Positions 16,715 to 25,961 of a DNA stretch of 39,054 bases are shown in pieces. The notes beneath the pieces are model-generated. The model searched no databases and was not told the DNA's origin. It saw only the letters and a program-made list of their open reading frames with translations. This DNA comes from Clostridia bacterium (lineage in GTDB: Bacteria; Bacillota; Clostridia; TANB77; CAG-508). The DNA lies in NCBI GenBank assembly GCA_017934475.1, contig JAGBJN010000008.1:1-39054 (forward strand), given 5' to 3'. The translations under genes and the position numbers were made by a program. The first letter of the stretch is position 1. Each line of letters starts with the position of its first letter.

Positions 16715-16740
16715 TGTAATATTTTTGTAATATTGTAATT
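16715..16740. promoter_or_regulatory. three TGTAAT direct repeats upstream of the pilus operon
   Basis: TGTAATA at 16715 and 16726 and TGTAATT at 16734, spaced by 11 and 8 bases. They lie 37-62 bases upstream of the -35 box. An 11-base spacing fits direct-repeat binding by OmpR/PhoB-type response regulators; the actual regulator is unknown. Similar TGTAA motifs occur at 25901-25930 and 38284-38331. Confidence 0.3.
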
Positions 16741-16751
16741 TACCCATAATA

Positions 16752-16775
16752 AAAATGGCTCAATAAAGCCATTTT
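16752..16775 (-). terminator. terminator after the DUF2651-like gene
   Basis: AAAATGGCT pairs with AGCCATTTT around a six-base loop, with a T-rich tail on the minus strand. The stop codon of the gene lies in the stem. Confidence 0.8.
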
Positions 16776-17127
16776 ACCTTCTACAAAAATATTTATAATT
16801 TCTATTCATTTTTTCATTTATAATATCCTCATTTGAACGATTTTCTATATTTGTACATACTCTATTATTTTGACAAGAACAATTAGTATCATTTTCTTCT
16901 ATTCTATTAAGAACTATATTTGTAATTAATGCTGTAATATATGCTAAAATAGTATACGCTATTGCATAAATTAAAAAATTAATATCAAACACTGAAAAAG
17001 TAAGTACTAAATATATTGCAAAAAAAGTTCCTGCAGTTAAATATTCGTTTCTAAGTATTTTTTGAAGAACTATTGATAATATTATTGTAGCTATCGGAAA
17101 AGCAAAAAATAACAGTAAATTATTCAT
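16774..17127 (-). CDS. small membrane protein, DUF2651-like, 117 aa
   Basis: Three hydrophobic segments (about residues 3-22, 32-49 and 50-74) are followed by a hydrophilic tail with cysteines (NCSCQNNRVC). The N-terminal pattern PIATIILSIVLQKILRNE resembles the DUF2651/YbeF-type family, recalled from memory, so this is tentative. The family has no known function. AGAGGAGG supports the start. It follows truA on the same strand and has its own terminator. Confidence 0.6.
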   Translation of the reverse strand: MNNLLLFFAFPIATIILSIVLQKILRNEYLTAGTFFAIYLVLTFSVFDINFLIYAIAYTILAYITALITNIVLNRIEENDTNCSCQNNRVCTNIENRSNEDIINEKMNRNYKYFCRR

Positions 17128-17191
17128 ATATACCTCCTCTTAAGATTTGTTTTTTGGTATATTATATGAATTTTATACTGTTATTGTGATT

Positions 17192-17929
17192 TTATTTATA
17201 TTCTACCTTCACAAGATATAATCCTTGTGGTGGTAACGTTTTTCCTGCTCTTGTTCTATCCCCAGAATTTATTATTTCAGGTATTTCCTCTGGTTTTATT
17301 TTTCCAAGTCCAACATCGACTAATGTCCCTACTATTATTCTTACCATATTATATAAAAAGCCATTTCCTGTAAGTTCAATAATAATTCTATCTTCATTTT
17401 TTTCAATACTTGTTTTATATATTTCTCTTACACTGCTTTTACTACTTGTTCCACTAGCCTTAAATCCTTTAAAATCATGTTCACCTTCAAAATATTTTAT
17501 TGCTTTTTTCATATTTTCTACATCTAATTTTTCAGGTACAAAATATTCCATATTTCTATATAATGCAGAAGCTGTTTTCCCATTATTAATTATATATCTA
17601 TATGTTTTTTGTTTACAATTATATCTAGAATGGAATCTCTCATCTACTTCTTCAGCAGATTTAATTCTAATAGATTGTTTTAATTTTGTATTTATAGCTA
17701 TAGGAATCTTTTCAATTGGAATATTGCTATTAGTTTTAAAATTAGCACTTTGAGCAATTGCATGAACTCCAGCATCGGTTCTTCCTGATGCAATAAGTTC
17801 AATTTCTTCTCCTGTTATTTCTGATATTGCTCTTTCTATTTCACCTTGTATATTTAATTTCTTAGGTTGTTTCTGCCATCCATTAAAGTCTTTTCCATCA
17901 TATTCAATTATTATTTTAATATTACGCAT
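17192..17929 (-). CDS. truA: tRNA pseudouridine(38-40) synthase TruA
   Basis: TruA converts uridines 38-40 in the tRNA anticodon arm to pseudouridine. The catalytic motif SGRTDAGVHA is present with the active Asp near residue 51. Also visible are KTYRYIINNG, FEGEHDFKGFKASG and GNGFLYNMVRIIVGTLVDVG. The length of 245 residues is standard. AAAAAGGAG precedes the ATG. It lies 65 bases after cdaA, with a hairpin between them. Confidence 0.95.
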   Translation of the reverse strand: MRNIKIIIEYDGKDFNGWQKQPKKLNIQGEIERAISEITGEEIELIASGRTDAGVHAIAQSANFKTNSNIPIEKIPIAINTKLKQSIRIKSAEEVDERFHSRYNCKQKTYRYIINNGKTASALYRNMEYFVPEKLDVENMKKAIKYFEGEHDFKGFKASGTSSKSSVREIYKTSIEKNEDRIIIELTGNGFLYNMVRIIVGTLVDVGLGKIKPEEIPEIINSGDRTRAGKTLPPQGLYLVKVEYK

Positions 17930-17968
17930 ATTATTCTCCTTTTTTATTCAAGGTTATTCTTTAGATAA

Positions 17969-17987
17969 AGGCGCCCAATGGGCGCCT
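17969..17987 (-). terminator. GC-rich hairpin between cdaA and truA
   Basis: AGGCGCCC pairs perfectly with GGGCGCCT around a three-base loop, the most GC-rich stem in the window. The T tail on the minus strand is short, so termination may be partial. Confidence 0.6.
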
Positions 17988-17994
17988 CATATTT

Positions 17995-18918
17995 CTAATT
18001 TTTTGCTTCTGTTTCTTCTTTTTTCTCTACTTTATTCTTTTCCTTTTTGTCATTTTTATTTTTCTTATTTTTTTCTTCTAGTCTATTTTTTATAACATTT
18101 TTTATCAATAATCTTTTTAAAGTTTCTTCATCCACATCAACTATTAAAGTACCATCTTTTGCAACTGATATTTTTCCTGTTTCTTCAGATACAACAATTG
18201 CTATACTATCAGTTTCCTTTGATACTCCTAATGCTGCCCTATGTCTTGTTCCTAATTTTTTAGAAATTGTTTTATCATCTGTAAGTGGTAAAATACATGC
18301 AGCTGCTGAAACTCTATTATTGCTTATAATTACTGCACCATCATGTAAAGGTGTATTTGGTACAAATATATTTACAAGTAATTGTGGTGAAACCTCTGAA
18401 TCAATTGGTACACCTGTTTCAGCTATATCCTGTAACTTTATATCTCTTTCAATGACTATTAATGCTCCTGTCTTGGTAGAAGAAAGTTCTTCTGCAGCAA
18501 TTACTATTTTATATATATCTTCTTTTGTTTTAGTAATCAAATCTTTATCTATTCCAAATAATTTTGTAAATTTATTTGTTCCTAATTGTTCCAAACCTTT
18601 TCTTAATTCTGGTTGGAAAATTATCATTAAAACAATAGCACCATAAGTCATTATAGATGTTAAAATTGTATGCAATATATCTAAGTGTAGCCATCCACTG
18701 ATTATAGTCACTGCAACTAATATTGCAATACCTTTTATCAATTGCCATACTCTTGATTTTCTTGTTATTTTTATGAATTTATATATTAAAAATATAACTA
18801 TCGTTAAATCAATAATTAGTGCCACTATCCTTAAAGGATTTGTTACTAATTCATTAAAATAACCAATAGCATTTACTTGCCAAAAATTTTCAATACTACT
18901 AAATAAATTTTCTTTCAT
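17995..18918 (-). CDS. cdaA: diadenylate cyclase CdaA (DacA)
   Basis: CdaA makes c-di-AMP from ATP at the membrane and is important for cell wall and potassium homeostasis. Three N-terminal membrane helices (about residues 30-50, 60-80, 85-100) are followed by the DAC domain with LHDGAVI (near 191) and GTRHRAALG (near 225), both needed for catalysis. The C-terminal tail is a long Lys/Glu-rich segment. AAAGGAAG supports the start. The usual partner gene cdaR (ybbR) and glmM do not follow; truA does. A 44-residue membrane protein gene precedes it. Confidence 0.95.
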   Translation of the reverse strand: MKENLFSSIENFWQVNAIGYFNELVTNPLRIVALIIDLTIVIFLIYKFIKITRKSRVWQLIKGIAILVAVTIISGWLHLDILHTILTSIMTYGAIVLMIIFQPELRKGLEQLGTNKFTKLFGIDKDLITKTKEDIYKIVIAAEELSSTKTGALIVIERDIKLQDIAETGVPIDSEVSPQLLVNIFVPNTPLHDGAVIISNNRVSAAACILPLTDDKTISKKLGTRHRAALGVSKETDSIAIVVSEETGKISVAKDGTLIVDVDEETLKRLLIKNVIKNRLEEKNKKNKNDKKEKNKVEKKEETEAKN

Positions 18919-18942
18919 TGGTTTTCTTCCTTTATTCTTTTA

Positions 18943-19077
18943 CTATCTTGTAACTAAATAATAAATTAAAGTTCCAGCAACACTTACAACCATTAAAAAT
19001 GCAAGTATCCCTGCCATTATTTTTGTAAATATTCTTCCTTTATCTAATTGTTTCTTTGTTTTTACTTCATTAGCCAT
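18943..19077 (-). CDS. 44-residue membrane protein upstream of cdaA
   Basis: A short gene with an excellent ribosome binding site (AAAGGAGGTC), beginning MANEVKTKKQLDKGRIF. One membrane helix follows (MAGILAFLMVVSVAGTLIYYLV). The basic N-terminus suggests it stays in the cytoplasm. It ends 24 bases before cdaA, so the two are probably co-transcribed. Its form recalls small DUF4044-type proteins, but no function is known. A link to c-di-AMP control is only suggested by position. Confidence 0.75.
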   Translation of the reverse strand: MANEVKTKKQLDKGRIFTKIMAGILAFLMVVSVAGTLIYYLVTR

Positions 19078-19153
19078 TATTAAGACCTCCTTTGTTTGTT
19101 CAAATAAAATGATAACACAATAAATATTTTTTTACAATATTTTTAAAAAATTT

Positions 19154-19182
19154 TTGACATAATTCTAAACTACCATTATTAT
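19154..19182 (+). promoter_or_regulatory. mutS2 promoter
   Basis: TTGACA (19154-19159), a 17-base spacer and TATTAT (19177-19182). The expected start is about 50 bases before the mutS2 ATG. Confidence 0.65.
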
Positions 19183-19241
19183 TTATTTTTTTGAAATAAT
19201 ATGTTATAATAATTATACTTTTAAAATTGAAAGGAATAAAA

Positions 19242-21674
19242 ATGGAAGCAAATTTATTAAAACTCGAATTTAATTATATACAAGAACAACTTTCCCTTTT
19301 TTGTAAAACTTATATTGGGAAAGATTTTTCTATACAGTTAATACCTTTTTCAAATAAAGATAAAGTTGAAAAAGCTCTTCAAGAAACAGATGAAGCATCA
19401 AATTTTACTATAAGAAAAGGTAATATTCCAATTATTGAAATACCTGATATTTCTGCATCTTTAAAAATGCTAGAAAGTAATAATTCACTTTCTATTAAAT
19501 CATTGTTAGAAATTGGATATATATTTAAACTTTCAAAAGATTTAAAAGAATATTTTTCTATAGATGAACAAGAAGAATTTTCTTTTTCTTTATTGCAAGA
19601 ATATTTTAATAAAATCTACAACAACGTAGAAATACAAAATTTAATTTTTTCTTCAATTATAGATGAAAATACAATTGCTGATTCAGCATCAAAAGAACTT
19701 TCCTCTATAAGAAAAGAAAAAAAGAAAATAGAACAAGATATTAAAGATAATTTAAATAAACTTATTCATTCTCAAACATACTCTAATGCAATAATGGAGC
19801 AAATTATAACTATTAGAAATGACAGATATGTTATTCCTGTAAAAGAAGAATTTAGAGGAACAATCAAAGGCTTTATTCATGATATTTCTTCTAGTGGGTC
19901 TACCCTATTTATTGAGCCAATGCAAATATTTGAACTAAATAATAAATTGCAATCTATTAAAGTTGAAGAAAATATCGAAATAGAAAAAATACTAAGAAAC
20001 ATTTCTTTAAAAATAATGCCATACACTGAAAATTTAAAAAATAATATATATTTAATTGGAAAACTAGATTTCATTTTTGCTAAAGCAAATTTTGCAAAAT
20101 CAATAAATGCCACAAAACCTATAATTAACGAAAATAAATTCATAAACCTAATAAAAGCAAGACATCCTTTGATAGACAGTAACAAAGTTGTACCTATTGA
20201 TATTTCAATTGGTGATAAATATACATCTTTAATTATTACTGGTCCAAATACAGGTGGAAAAACTGTTACATTAAAAACTGTTGGTTTACTTTCTGCTATG
20301 GCTTGTTCTGGTTTATTTATTCCAGCTAATGAAAATAGTAGTATTTTCATATTTGATAAAATATTTGCAGACATTGGTGACGAACAAAGCATTGCAGAAT
20401 CATTAAGTACCTTCTCAGCTCATATTACAAATATCATAGATATTTTGAATAATTCTACTGATAATAGTTTAATCTTACTAGATGAGTTGGGGTCAGGAAC
20501 AGATCCTATCGAAGGTGCAAACCTTGCAATTAGTTTATTAGAATATTTTCATAAAAAAGGAAATCTAACTATTGCAACAACTCACTATCATGAAGTAAAA
20601 AACTATGCTTTAGTTACAGAAGGTTTTGAAAATGCAAGTTCTGGATTTGATTTAGAAACACTTACTCCAACATATAATTTTTTAATTGGAGTACCTGGAA
20701 AAAGTAATGCATTCGAAATCAGTAAACGATTAGGCATGCCTTCCCCTATTTTAGAAAGAGCTAAATCATTAGTTAAAGATGAAGACTTTAGCATAGAAGA
20801 ACTTCTTAAAAATATTTATGATGATAAACTTATTATTGAAAATGATAAAAATGAAATAGAAAAAAATAAAGTTCAAATAGAAAATTTAAGAAAATCAATT
20901 GAAAAAGAAAAAGAATTACAAAAAAATGAGAAAAATATAAATTTAGAAAAAGCAAAACAAGAATCTAAAAATATTTACATTTCTACTAAAGAACAAGCAA
21001 ATGAAATTATTAATGAATTAAATGACTTATATAATGATTTTAAATTTCTAGAAGATATAGATTTAAAAAATTGTTCTGATACAGAAATAGCAAATATTGT
21101 TAAATCTCATTTTAAAAAAGGAACTTTATCAAAAGCAAATAATCTAAGAAAAAATTATAATGAAAAAAATCAAGAAATTACAACCGACAATTCAAATAAT
21201 AATATCAAAGATAAAAAATTTAATAATTTAGAAAAAGGAGATAAAGTTAAACTTGTTAATTTCTCAGAACCTGCAGAAATTCTTTCTAATAAATCAGGTA
21301 AAATACAAGTTCAAGTCGGAAATATAAAAATGTTTATATCACCTAATGATATTGAAAAAATATTAGATAATTCACCTATTGAAAACACAACCTTAAAAAA
21401 ATCTTTTTCTAAAAGTTTTAAATCAAAAAGTATTTCTCCTGAGATAAATGTTATCGGTCAAAATGTTGAAGAAGCATGTTTTGTTATTGATAAATATTTA
21501 GATGATTGTTCACTTGCTAAAATTTCTCCTGTTAGAATTGTACATGGTAAAGGTAGTGGAAAATTACGAATAGGCATTCATAATTTCTTGAAACAACATC
21601 CTCATGTCGACTCATTTAGAATAGGTACTTTTGGTGAAGGTGAAATGGGAGTTACTATTGTAGATATAAAATAA
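19242..21674 (+). CDS. mutS2: MutS2, Smr-domain DNA/ribosome-associated ATPase
   Basis: MutS2 suppresses recombination and, as more recently shown in Bacillus, splits collided ribosomes. The N-terminal clamp/lever region is followed by the ATPase with Walker A GPNTGGKTVTLKTVG (near residue 333), LLDELGSGTDPIEGA and ATTHYHE. A long coiled-coil stretch comes next. A C-terminal Smr domain (about residues 733-810) contains VIGQNVEEA, VRIVHGKGSGKLR and FGEGEMGVT. The length of 810 residues is close to the usual ~785. The ORF can be extended to a TTG at 19227, but the ATG at 19242 with AAAGGA seven bases upstream is preferred. It is a single gene with its own promoter and terminator. Confidence 0.95.
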   Translation: MEANLLKLEFNYIQEQLSLFCKTYIGKDFSIQLIPFSNKDKVEKALQETDEASNFTIRKGNIPIIEIPDISASLKMLESNNSLSIKSLLEIGYIFKLSKDLKEYFSIDEQEEFSFSLLQEYFNKIYNNVEIQNLIFSSIIDENTIADSASKELSSIRKEKKKIEQDIKDNLNKLIHSQTYSNAIMEQIITIRNDRYVIPVKEEFRGTIKGFIHDISSSGSTLFIEPMQIFELNNKLQSIKVEENIEIEKILRNISLKIMPYTENLKNNIYLIGKLDFIFAKANFAKSINATKPIINENKFINLIKARHPLIDSNKVVPIDISIGDKYTSLIITGPNTGGKTVTLKTVGLLSAMACSGLFIPANENSSIFIFDKIFADIGDEQSIAESLSTFSAHITNIIDILNNSTDNSLILLDELGSGTDPIEGANLAISLLEYFHKKGNLTIATTHYHEVKNYALVTEGFENASSGFDLETLTPTYNFLIGVPGKSNAFEISKRLGMPSPILERAKSLVKDEDFSIEELLKNIYDDKLIIENDKNEIEKNKVQIENLRKSIEKEKELQKNEKNINLEKAKQESKNIYISTKEQANEIINELNDLYNDFKFLEDIDLKNCSDTEIANIVKSHFKKGTLSKANNLRKNYNEKNQEITTDNSNNNIKDKKFNNLEKGDKVKLVNFSEPAEILSNKSGKIQVQVGNIKMFISPNDIEKILDNSPIENTTLKKSFSKSFKSKSISPEINVIGQNVEEACFVIDKYLDDCSLAKISPVRIVHGKGSGKLRIGIHNFLKQHPHVDSFRIGTFGEGEMGVTIVDIK

Positions 21675-21675
21675 T

Positions 21676-21712
21676 AAAAAATAAAATGACTTTATAAGTC
21701 ATTTTATTTTTT
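21676..21712. terminator. bidirectional terminator between mutS2 and the protease gene
   Basis: A 17-bp stem formed by AAAAAATAAAATGACTT and its complement around a three-base loop, with A and T runs on both sides. It lies between two convergent genes. Confidence 0.85.
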
Positions 21713-21743
21713 ATTATTTTTAGTTTTTATATATTCTTATTAA

Positions 21744-23039
21744 TTAATTATATAAATAAAAATCTAAAATCTCTAGTTCTACTGAACAATTTGGTTCTAC
21801 TCTCGCACCAAGTCTAATAAAAGGTTGATCAGCATTATTTTCATTTATAGTTACTTTTTCATCTATACATGAATACCATGAATTATCATTAATATCTTGA
21901 TGAATTCCAAATGATGCTCCTGCAAATGAACATAAATAATCAAATGCTTTATCATCATCATTTTGTTTAGTAGCAGTTACTTTTATAACAGCATGAACCT
22001 TGTATGTTCCAGGAGTACATGTTGCACTAGTTTTATATACTACTGTTGCACCAGCAGTTTTTCCAGCACTGTCTGAAATTTGTGATGGATCAGGACAAGC
22101 AAATTTCCATTTATTTGAACTTCCTGTAAATCTCATATAATTTTGTCCAATAATAGTGTTTGCTGTATCAACACCAAAATTCTTAAATACATCTTCTATA
22201 ACTTGTCCGTCTTTAACATAATATTTAGGTTTATTTACATACATTTGGATAATTTGACTTTTTGCTTCATAACAATCTGTTGCTTCACATTTTATTTCTA
22301 TACTTGTCCTTCCAGTTGCTACGCCATATACTATTACTTCATCACCATTTACTTCTACTCTTGCTGTATTATAGTCTGATCTAGCAGATATTTTTCCATC
22401 TTTATGGTGTTCTTTTACTCTTAATGTTGCTACAAATCCTTCAGAAACAAGATATTCATTTGTTTGGTCTAAAACAAGAGAACCCTCTGCTTTATTAACA
22501 GTTAATGTGTATATTGCAGAAGATGCTGTTTTAGTATCTGTTGCAGCACTTGCTACAATAATTTCTGTTGTCCCAGCTTTTTTAGGTGTATATGTAATCG
22601 TGCTATTATTTACACTAACAGTTGCTATTGTTTCATCTTTTACCCTTGCAGATATTTTACCCCCACTAGGATTTTTAACAGTAAATGTGCCTGTATTAGA
22701 ATATATTACTGTTCCACTTGTTGCAGATAAAGTCATATTATATGCTTGCCTTGATGATTCAAGCTTTAATGTTTCTTCTCTTACAATTGATCGAATTGAA
22801 GCAGATAAATCTATTTGATTTATTGCTGTATCTCCATTTATATCACCAGCTTTTAATAAAGATTCTTCAGTCAACTGATAATTAGTTAATCCAATTACAT
22901 GTCTAATTAACATACTTAGATCTACTTGATTATGTATTCCATCTTTATTTACATCACCTAATACAGAAATCTCATATGGCTCACTTGCAACTGTAAAGCT
23001 TCCATCTGCTACTGCTCTGTTTTCTATATATTCGTCCAT
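21744..23039 (-). CDS. C-terminal part of the secreted protease: dockerin-like and Ig-like domains, out of frame
   Basis: The ORF has no signal peptide and no nearby ribosome binding site (the closest, AGGGAG, is over 20 bases away). It is therefore best read as the continuation of the upstream protease after a frameshift. Two calcium-binding dockerin-type repeats come first (GDVNKDGIHNQVDL and GDINGDTAINQIDL, about residues 28-90). Then come two BIG2/Ig-like domains and a C-terminal carbohydrate-binding-like domain with two pairs of cysteines. A dockerin would normally attach the enzyme to a cohesin scaffold; no cohesin is in the window. The overlap with the upstream frame is 16 bases. Confidence 0.75.
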   Translation of the reverse strand: MDEYIENRAVADGSFTVASEPYEISVLGDVNKDGIHNQVDLSMLIRHVIGLTNYQLTEESLLKAGDINGDTAINQIDLSASIRSIVREETLKLESSRQAYNMTLSATSGTVIYSNTGTFTVKNPSGGKISARVKDETIATVSVNNSTITYTPKKAGTTEIIVASAATDTKTASSAIYTLTVNKAEGSLVLDQTNEYLVSEGFVATLRVKEHHKDGKISARSDYNTARVEVNGDEVIVYGVATGRTSIEIKCEATDCYEAKSQIIQMYVNKPKYYVKDGQVIEDVFKNFGVDTANTIIGQNYMRFTGSSNKWKFACPDPSQISDSAGKTAGATVVYKTSATCTPGTYKVHAVIKVTATKQNDDDKAFDYLCSFAGASFGIHQDINDNSWYSCIDEKVTINENNADQPFIRLGARVEPNCSVELEILDFYLYN

Positions 23040-25828
23040 TTTGAACTTGCTATATTAGTTTCTCCCTTTTTAGTAGATAAATAATATGAGAAAGTTCTAT
23101 CACTCTTTGTATCACCAATTTTTACTCCAGATAAATCAATTTCTACTAATGAATAATCCTCTTTATCTGTTTTTGAAATATATTTATAAGTTGTTGCTTT
23201 CGTTACTTTTGCATTTGAATTTGAGAAATCTGATAAAGTAGGATGTTCTTTTTCAACTTCTCTAACAGTAATTGCTTGTGTAGTTGTTTTTGTCACTGAA
23301 TTTTCTGTATAAGAAATTGTTACACTTGTTTTACCTTTTGTTAACTTTGTTCCATCTGTTACAGTATAATTTGTTATTGTTTTTGATGTATTATCTGAAT
23401 ATTTTGCTTGTACAACCATTCCAGAAGAATCAAAGTTTTCACCTTCGTTATATGTTGTTTTTGTTGGTGATTTTGTTATTGCTATTGATGATAACGTAGC
23501 AGGTGTTACATCAGATTTTTCTTTAACAGTAATTGCTTGTGTAGTTGTTTTTGTTACTGAGCCTTCTGTGTATGATATTGTTACACTTATTTTACCTTTT
23601 GTTAATTTTGTTCCATCTGTTACAGTATAATTTGTTATTGTTTTTGATGTATTATCTGTATACTTTGCTTGTACTTCCATTCCAGTAGCATCAAAATTTT
23701 CACCTTCATTATATGTTGTTTTTGTTGGTGCCTTTGTTATTACTATTGATGATAATGTCTTTGTTGTTGGTGTACTTCCATTTACAGTGATATTTTGAAT
23801 TGCTGTTTTTGTAACTGAACCTTCAGTATATGAAACAGTTATACTTGTTTGTCCAGCTGTTAAACTTGTTCCATTAGTAACTATATAATTTGTTACATTT
23901 TGACTTGTTCCATCTGAATAATTTGCTTTAACTACCATTCCAGTTTTATCAAATGCATCACCTACATTATATGATGTTTTCTCTGGCGGAGTTGTTATTT
24001 GAATAGATGATAATGTTTTTGTTGTACTTGATGTATTATTTGTTACGTAAGCTCTTATCGGAATAACGTAATTATATTGCGAACCACCAAAATCAATCCA
24101 TTCAACACTATTATCACTTTTTATTACTCCTGCAAAACTTTTTCCTGTTGATACATTTATATATTGAAATTCATCGTTTAGACCTTTTGCAGCAACTGGG
24201 ATTGGTATTTTTCCATCACTATTACTACTAACCTCGATAACAACTACAAACGAGCTTCCTGTTAATTTAATAGGACTAGCAAATTCTATTGTATGAAATC
24301 CTGCAGAAACATCTTCATAATCACCTTCTTGTAAATCTACAAGTTGCAATTTATCAAAACTTTTATCAGTTCCATTTGGATTAATATATACTTTACATTT
24401 GCTTAAATCATTATATGTTAAAATTCCAACAGATGATATTTCATCTCCAGCAGCACTTCCAGTAAAAGCATTAGCTAAATACAATTTAGACATTGTTTGA
24501 GGTAATGATCCATTTGGTCCAACATATTCATTTTGAAAAACTTTTTTAATTTTATTTGTATTTTCCGCTTTTTCAATTAGAACCAATCCATTTAAAATAT
24601 TTGCATCTTCATATGAAACATACATATATCCATTATCACCAATTGTTATTATTACTTCATTTCCACTAATTGATACTGTATTTCCATATCCATATCCATC
24701 TCTTAAAAGAATTATTAGAACCTCATTAGTTATTTGACTTAATGATGTTAAACCTAAAGTAGCTAAATAAGCTTTATTATTTTCAAAAACTGTTTTTCTT
24801 GTTTCCTCAAGATCCATTTTTTGTTCTGGTCCCCAAGAATTCTTTATTATAAATGCTCCTGGTGCACTTGGTCTGATAGATTCGTTAAAATTACTTACTT
24901 GGTATGAATCATTCCATCCAACTATTTCAACAGCATGATTTGCTGGATAAGTACTACTACTATTTGCATATAATGCACCTGTTTCATTATTATATGGTTT
25001 TGAAATAATACTTGCTCCATGAATACTTGCAAAAACACCACCATCACTCATTAAATGCTGTTTTACCATTTGAATTACAGATTGTCTTTCAGCTGTTGTT
25101 GTAGGACTACCAATCATTTGAGCATCATTCAATGTTGTTATCGCTGTTTTATTATTAATTTCTGATAAACTAATATCTTCGTATGGTAAAGTGAAAGGCA
25201 TTTCACTTTCTTCAATAGCACCCATTCCACTAGTTAAATAACTTGCTGCAAGCATAAAATTTCCACCACCAGTTGCTGGATGACTTCCTTCTGATGCAGG
25301 TTTTTTCGCAATTCCTTTTTCATTAACTGCTCCATTTAGAAAAGTAGCTCTTGTAGTTGCATAGGCAAGATGTTTCTCTGAAAAATCATATTTAACTTCT
25401 GCCTTAGATGCTTTTTTATCTTGCATTGCCAAATAATTTTCTAATGTTGCCATTGCGGCAAAAGCCCAACAGTTTCCTGTAGGATTTTGATCTTTTACTT
25501 CAGCATTTTTTGGTAAAATAGTTCTCAAGTCATAGCTTGATGGTAATGAAGCTGTTCCAGCAAGAATACTTGTATTTTTTAAAACATTATTTGTATTTGT
25601 CATTTTTTCCAATGTTGTAACATCAATTTTATATTTATTTGGTATATAAGTACCTATTTTCTCTTCATCTGGTAAATTTAACCATATTTGGTAATCATCA
25701 GAATATTCAGCTTCCTCGATACTTAAATTTCCTGTAGAACTTGCAAAAGACATACTACATATTTGTAATATCATTATTAATGCAAGTATTGATGAAATAA
25801 TTTTAATACTATTTTTTCTTGTTTTCAT
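23024..25828 (-). CDS. secreted papain-like (C1A) cysteine protease with lectin-like and Ig-like domains
   Basis: A signal peptide (residues 1-30) precedes a short propeptide and a C1A peptidase: KDQNPTGNCWAFAA with the active Cys near 119, NHAVEIVGW with the His near 295, and IIKNSWG with the Asn near 328. A lectin-like domain follows (about 430-600), then three tandem Ig-like repeats of about 85 residues (about 610-870). The last segment (YYLSTKKGETNIASSKW) breaks off at TAG in the middle of a domain, and the next frame continues smoothly. Adding one G after TGGACG would give KWTEYIENR. AAGGGG supports the start. It is an extracellular enzyme, probably degrading host or dietary protein. TGTAA repeats lie upstream. 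Confidence 0.85.
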   Translation of the reverse strand: MKTRKNSIKIISSILALIMILQICSMSFASSTGNLSIEEAEYSDDYQIWLNLPDEEKIGTYIPNKYKIDVTTLEKMTNTNNVLKNTSILAGTASLPSSYDLRTILPKNAEVKDQNPTGNCWAFAAMATLENYLAMQDKKASKAEVKYDFSEKHLAYATTRATFLNGAVNEKGIAKKPASEGSHPATGGGNFMLAASYLTSGMGAIEESEMPFTLPYEDISLSEINNKTAITTLNDAQMIGSPTTTAERQSVIQMVKQHLMSDGGVFASIHGASIISKPYNNETGALYANSSSTYPANHAVEIVGWNDSYQVSNFNESIRPSAPGAFIIKNSWGPEQKMDLEETRKTVFENNKAYLATLGLTSLSQITNEVLIILLRDGYGYGNTVSISGNEVIITIGDNGYMYVSYEDANILNGLVLIEKAENTNKIKKVFQNEYVGPNGSLPQTMSKLYLANAFTGSAAGDEISSVGILTYNDLSKCKVYINPNGTDKSFDKLQLVDLQEGDYEDVSAGFHTIEFASPIKLTGSSFVVVIEVSSNSDGKIPIPVAAKGLNDEFQYINVSTGKSFAGVIKSDNSVEWIDFGGSQYNYVIPIRAYVTNNTSSTTKTLSSIQITTPPEKTSYNVGDAFDKTGMVVKANYSDGTSQNVTNYIVTNGTSLTAGQTSITVSYTEGSVTKTAIQNITVNGSTPTTKTLSSIVITKAPTKTTYNEGENFDATGMEVQAKYTDNTSKTITNYTVTDGTKLTKGKISVTISYTEGSVTKTTTQAITVKEKSDVTPATLSSIAITKSPTKTTYNEGENFDSSGMVVQAKYSDNTSKTITNYTVTDGTKLTKGKTSVTISYTENSVTKTTTQAITVREVEKEHPTLSDFSNSNAKVTKATTYKYISKTDKEDYSLVEIDLSGVKIGDTKSDRTFSYYLSTKKGETNIASSKWTNI
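23260..24020 (-). repeat. three tandem Ig-like coding repeats, two nearly identical
   Basis: Units of about 255 bases at roughly 23260-23500, 23524-23760 and 23785-24020. Units 2 and 3 encode almost identical stretches such as KTTYNEGENFD and TNYTVTDGTKLTKGK. Such repeats can gain or lose units by recombination and can also mislead short-read assembly. Confidence 0.8.
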
Positions 25829-25928
25829 ATTTTTTTCCCCTTTATGTACAATATATGACTATATTATACATTTAATATATAAAAAAGACTATTTATTTTA
25901 TGTTACATTTACATTACATTTTAATTAC

Positions 25929-25960
25929 AAAAAAGAACTAGTTTTCACTAGTCCTTTTTT
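25929..25960 (-). terminator. terminator after the cyclophilin gene
   Basis: On the minus strand AAAAAAGGACTAGT pairs with ACTAGTTCTTTTTT (one mismatch) around a four-base loop, ending in T. Confidence 0.85.
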
Positions 25961-25961
25961 A

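Noticed and set aside
16681-16745. CRISPR-like array from the short TGTAAT repeats
   Set aside because: The repeats are only seven bases with 4-5 or fewer bases between them; no spacers or cas genes are present.
18047-18646. 199-codon plus-strand ORF opposite cdaA
   Set aside because: It is the complement of the well-conserved cdaA gene, has no ribosome binding site and no recognisable domain.
19877-20392. 171-codon minus-strand ORF inside mutS2
   Set aside because: It lies opposite the conserved MutS2 ATPase motifs and has no independent support.
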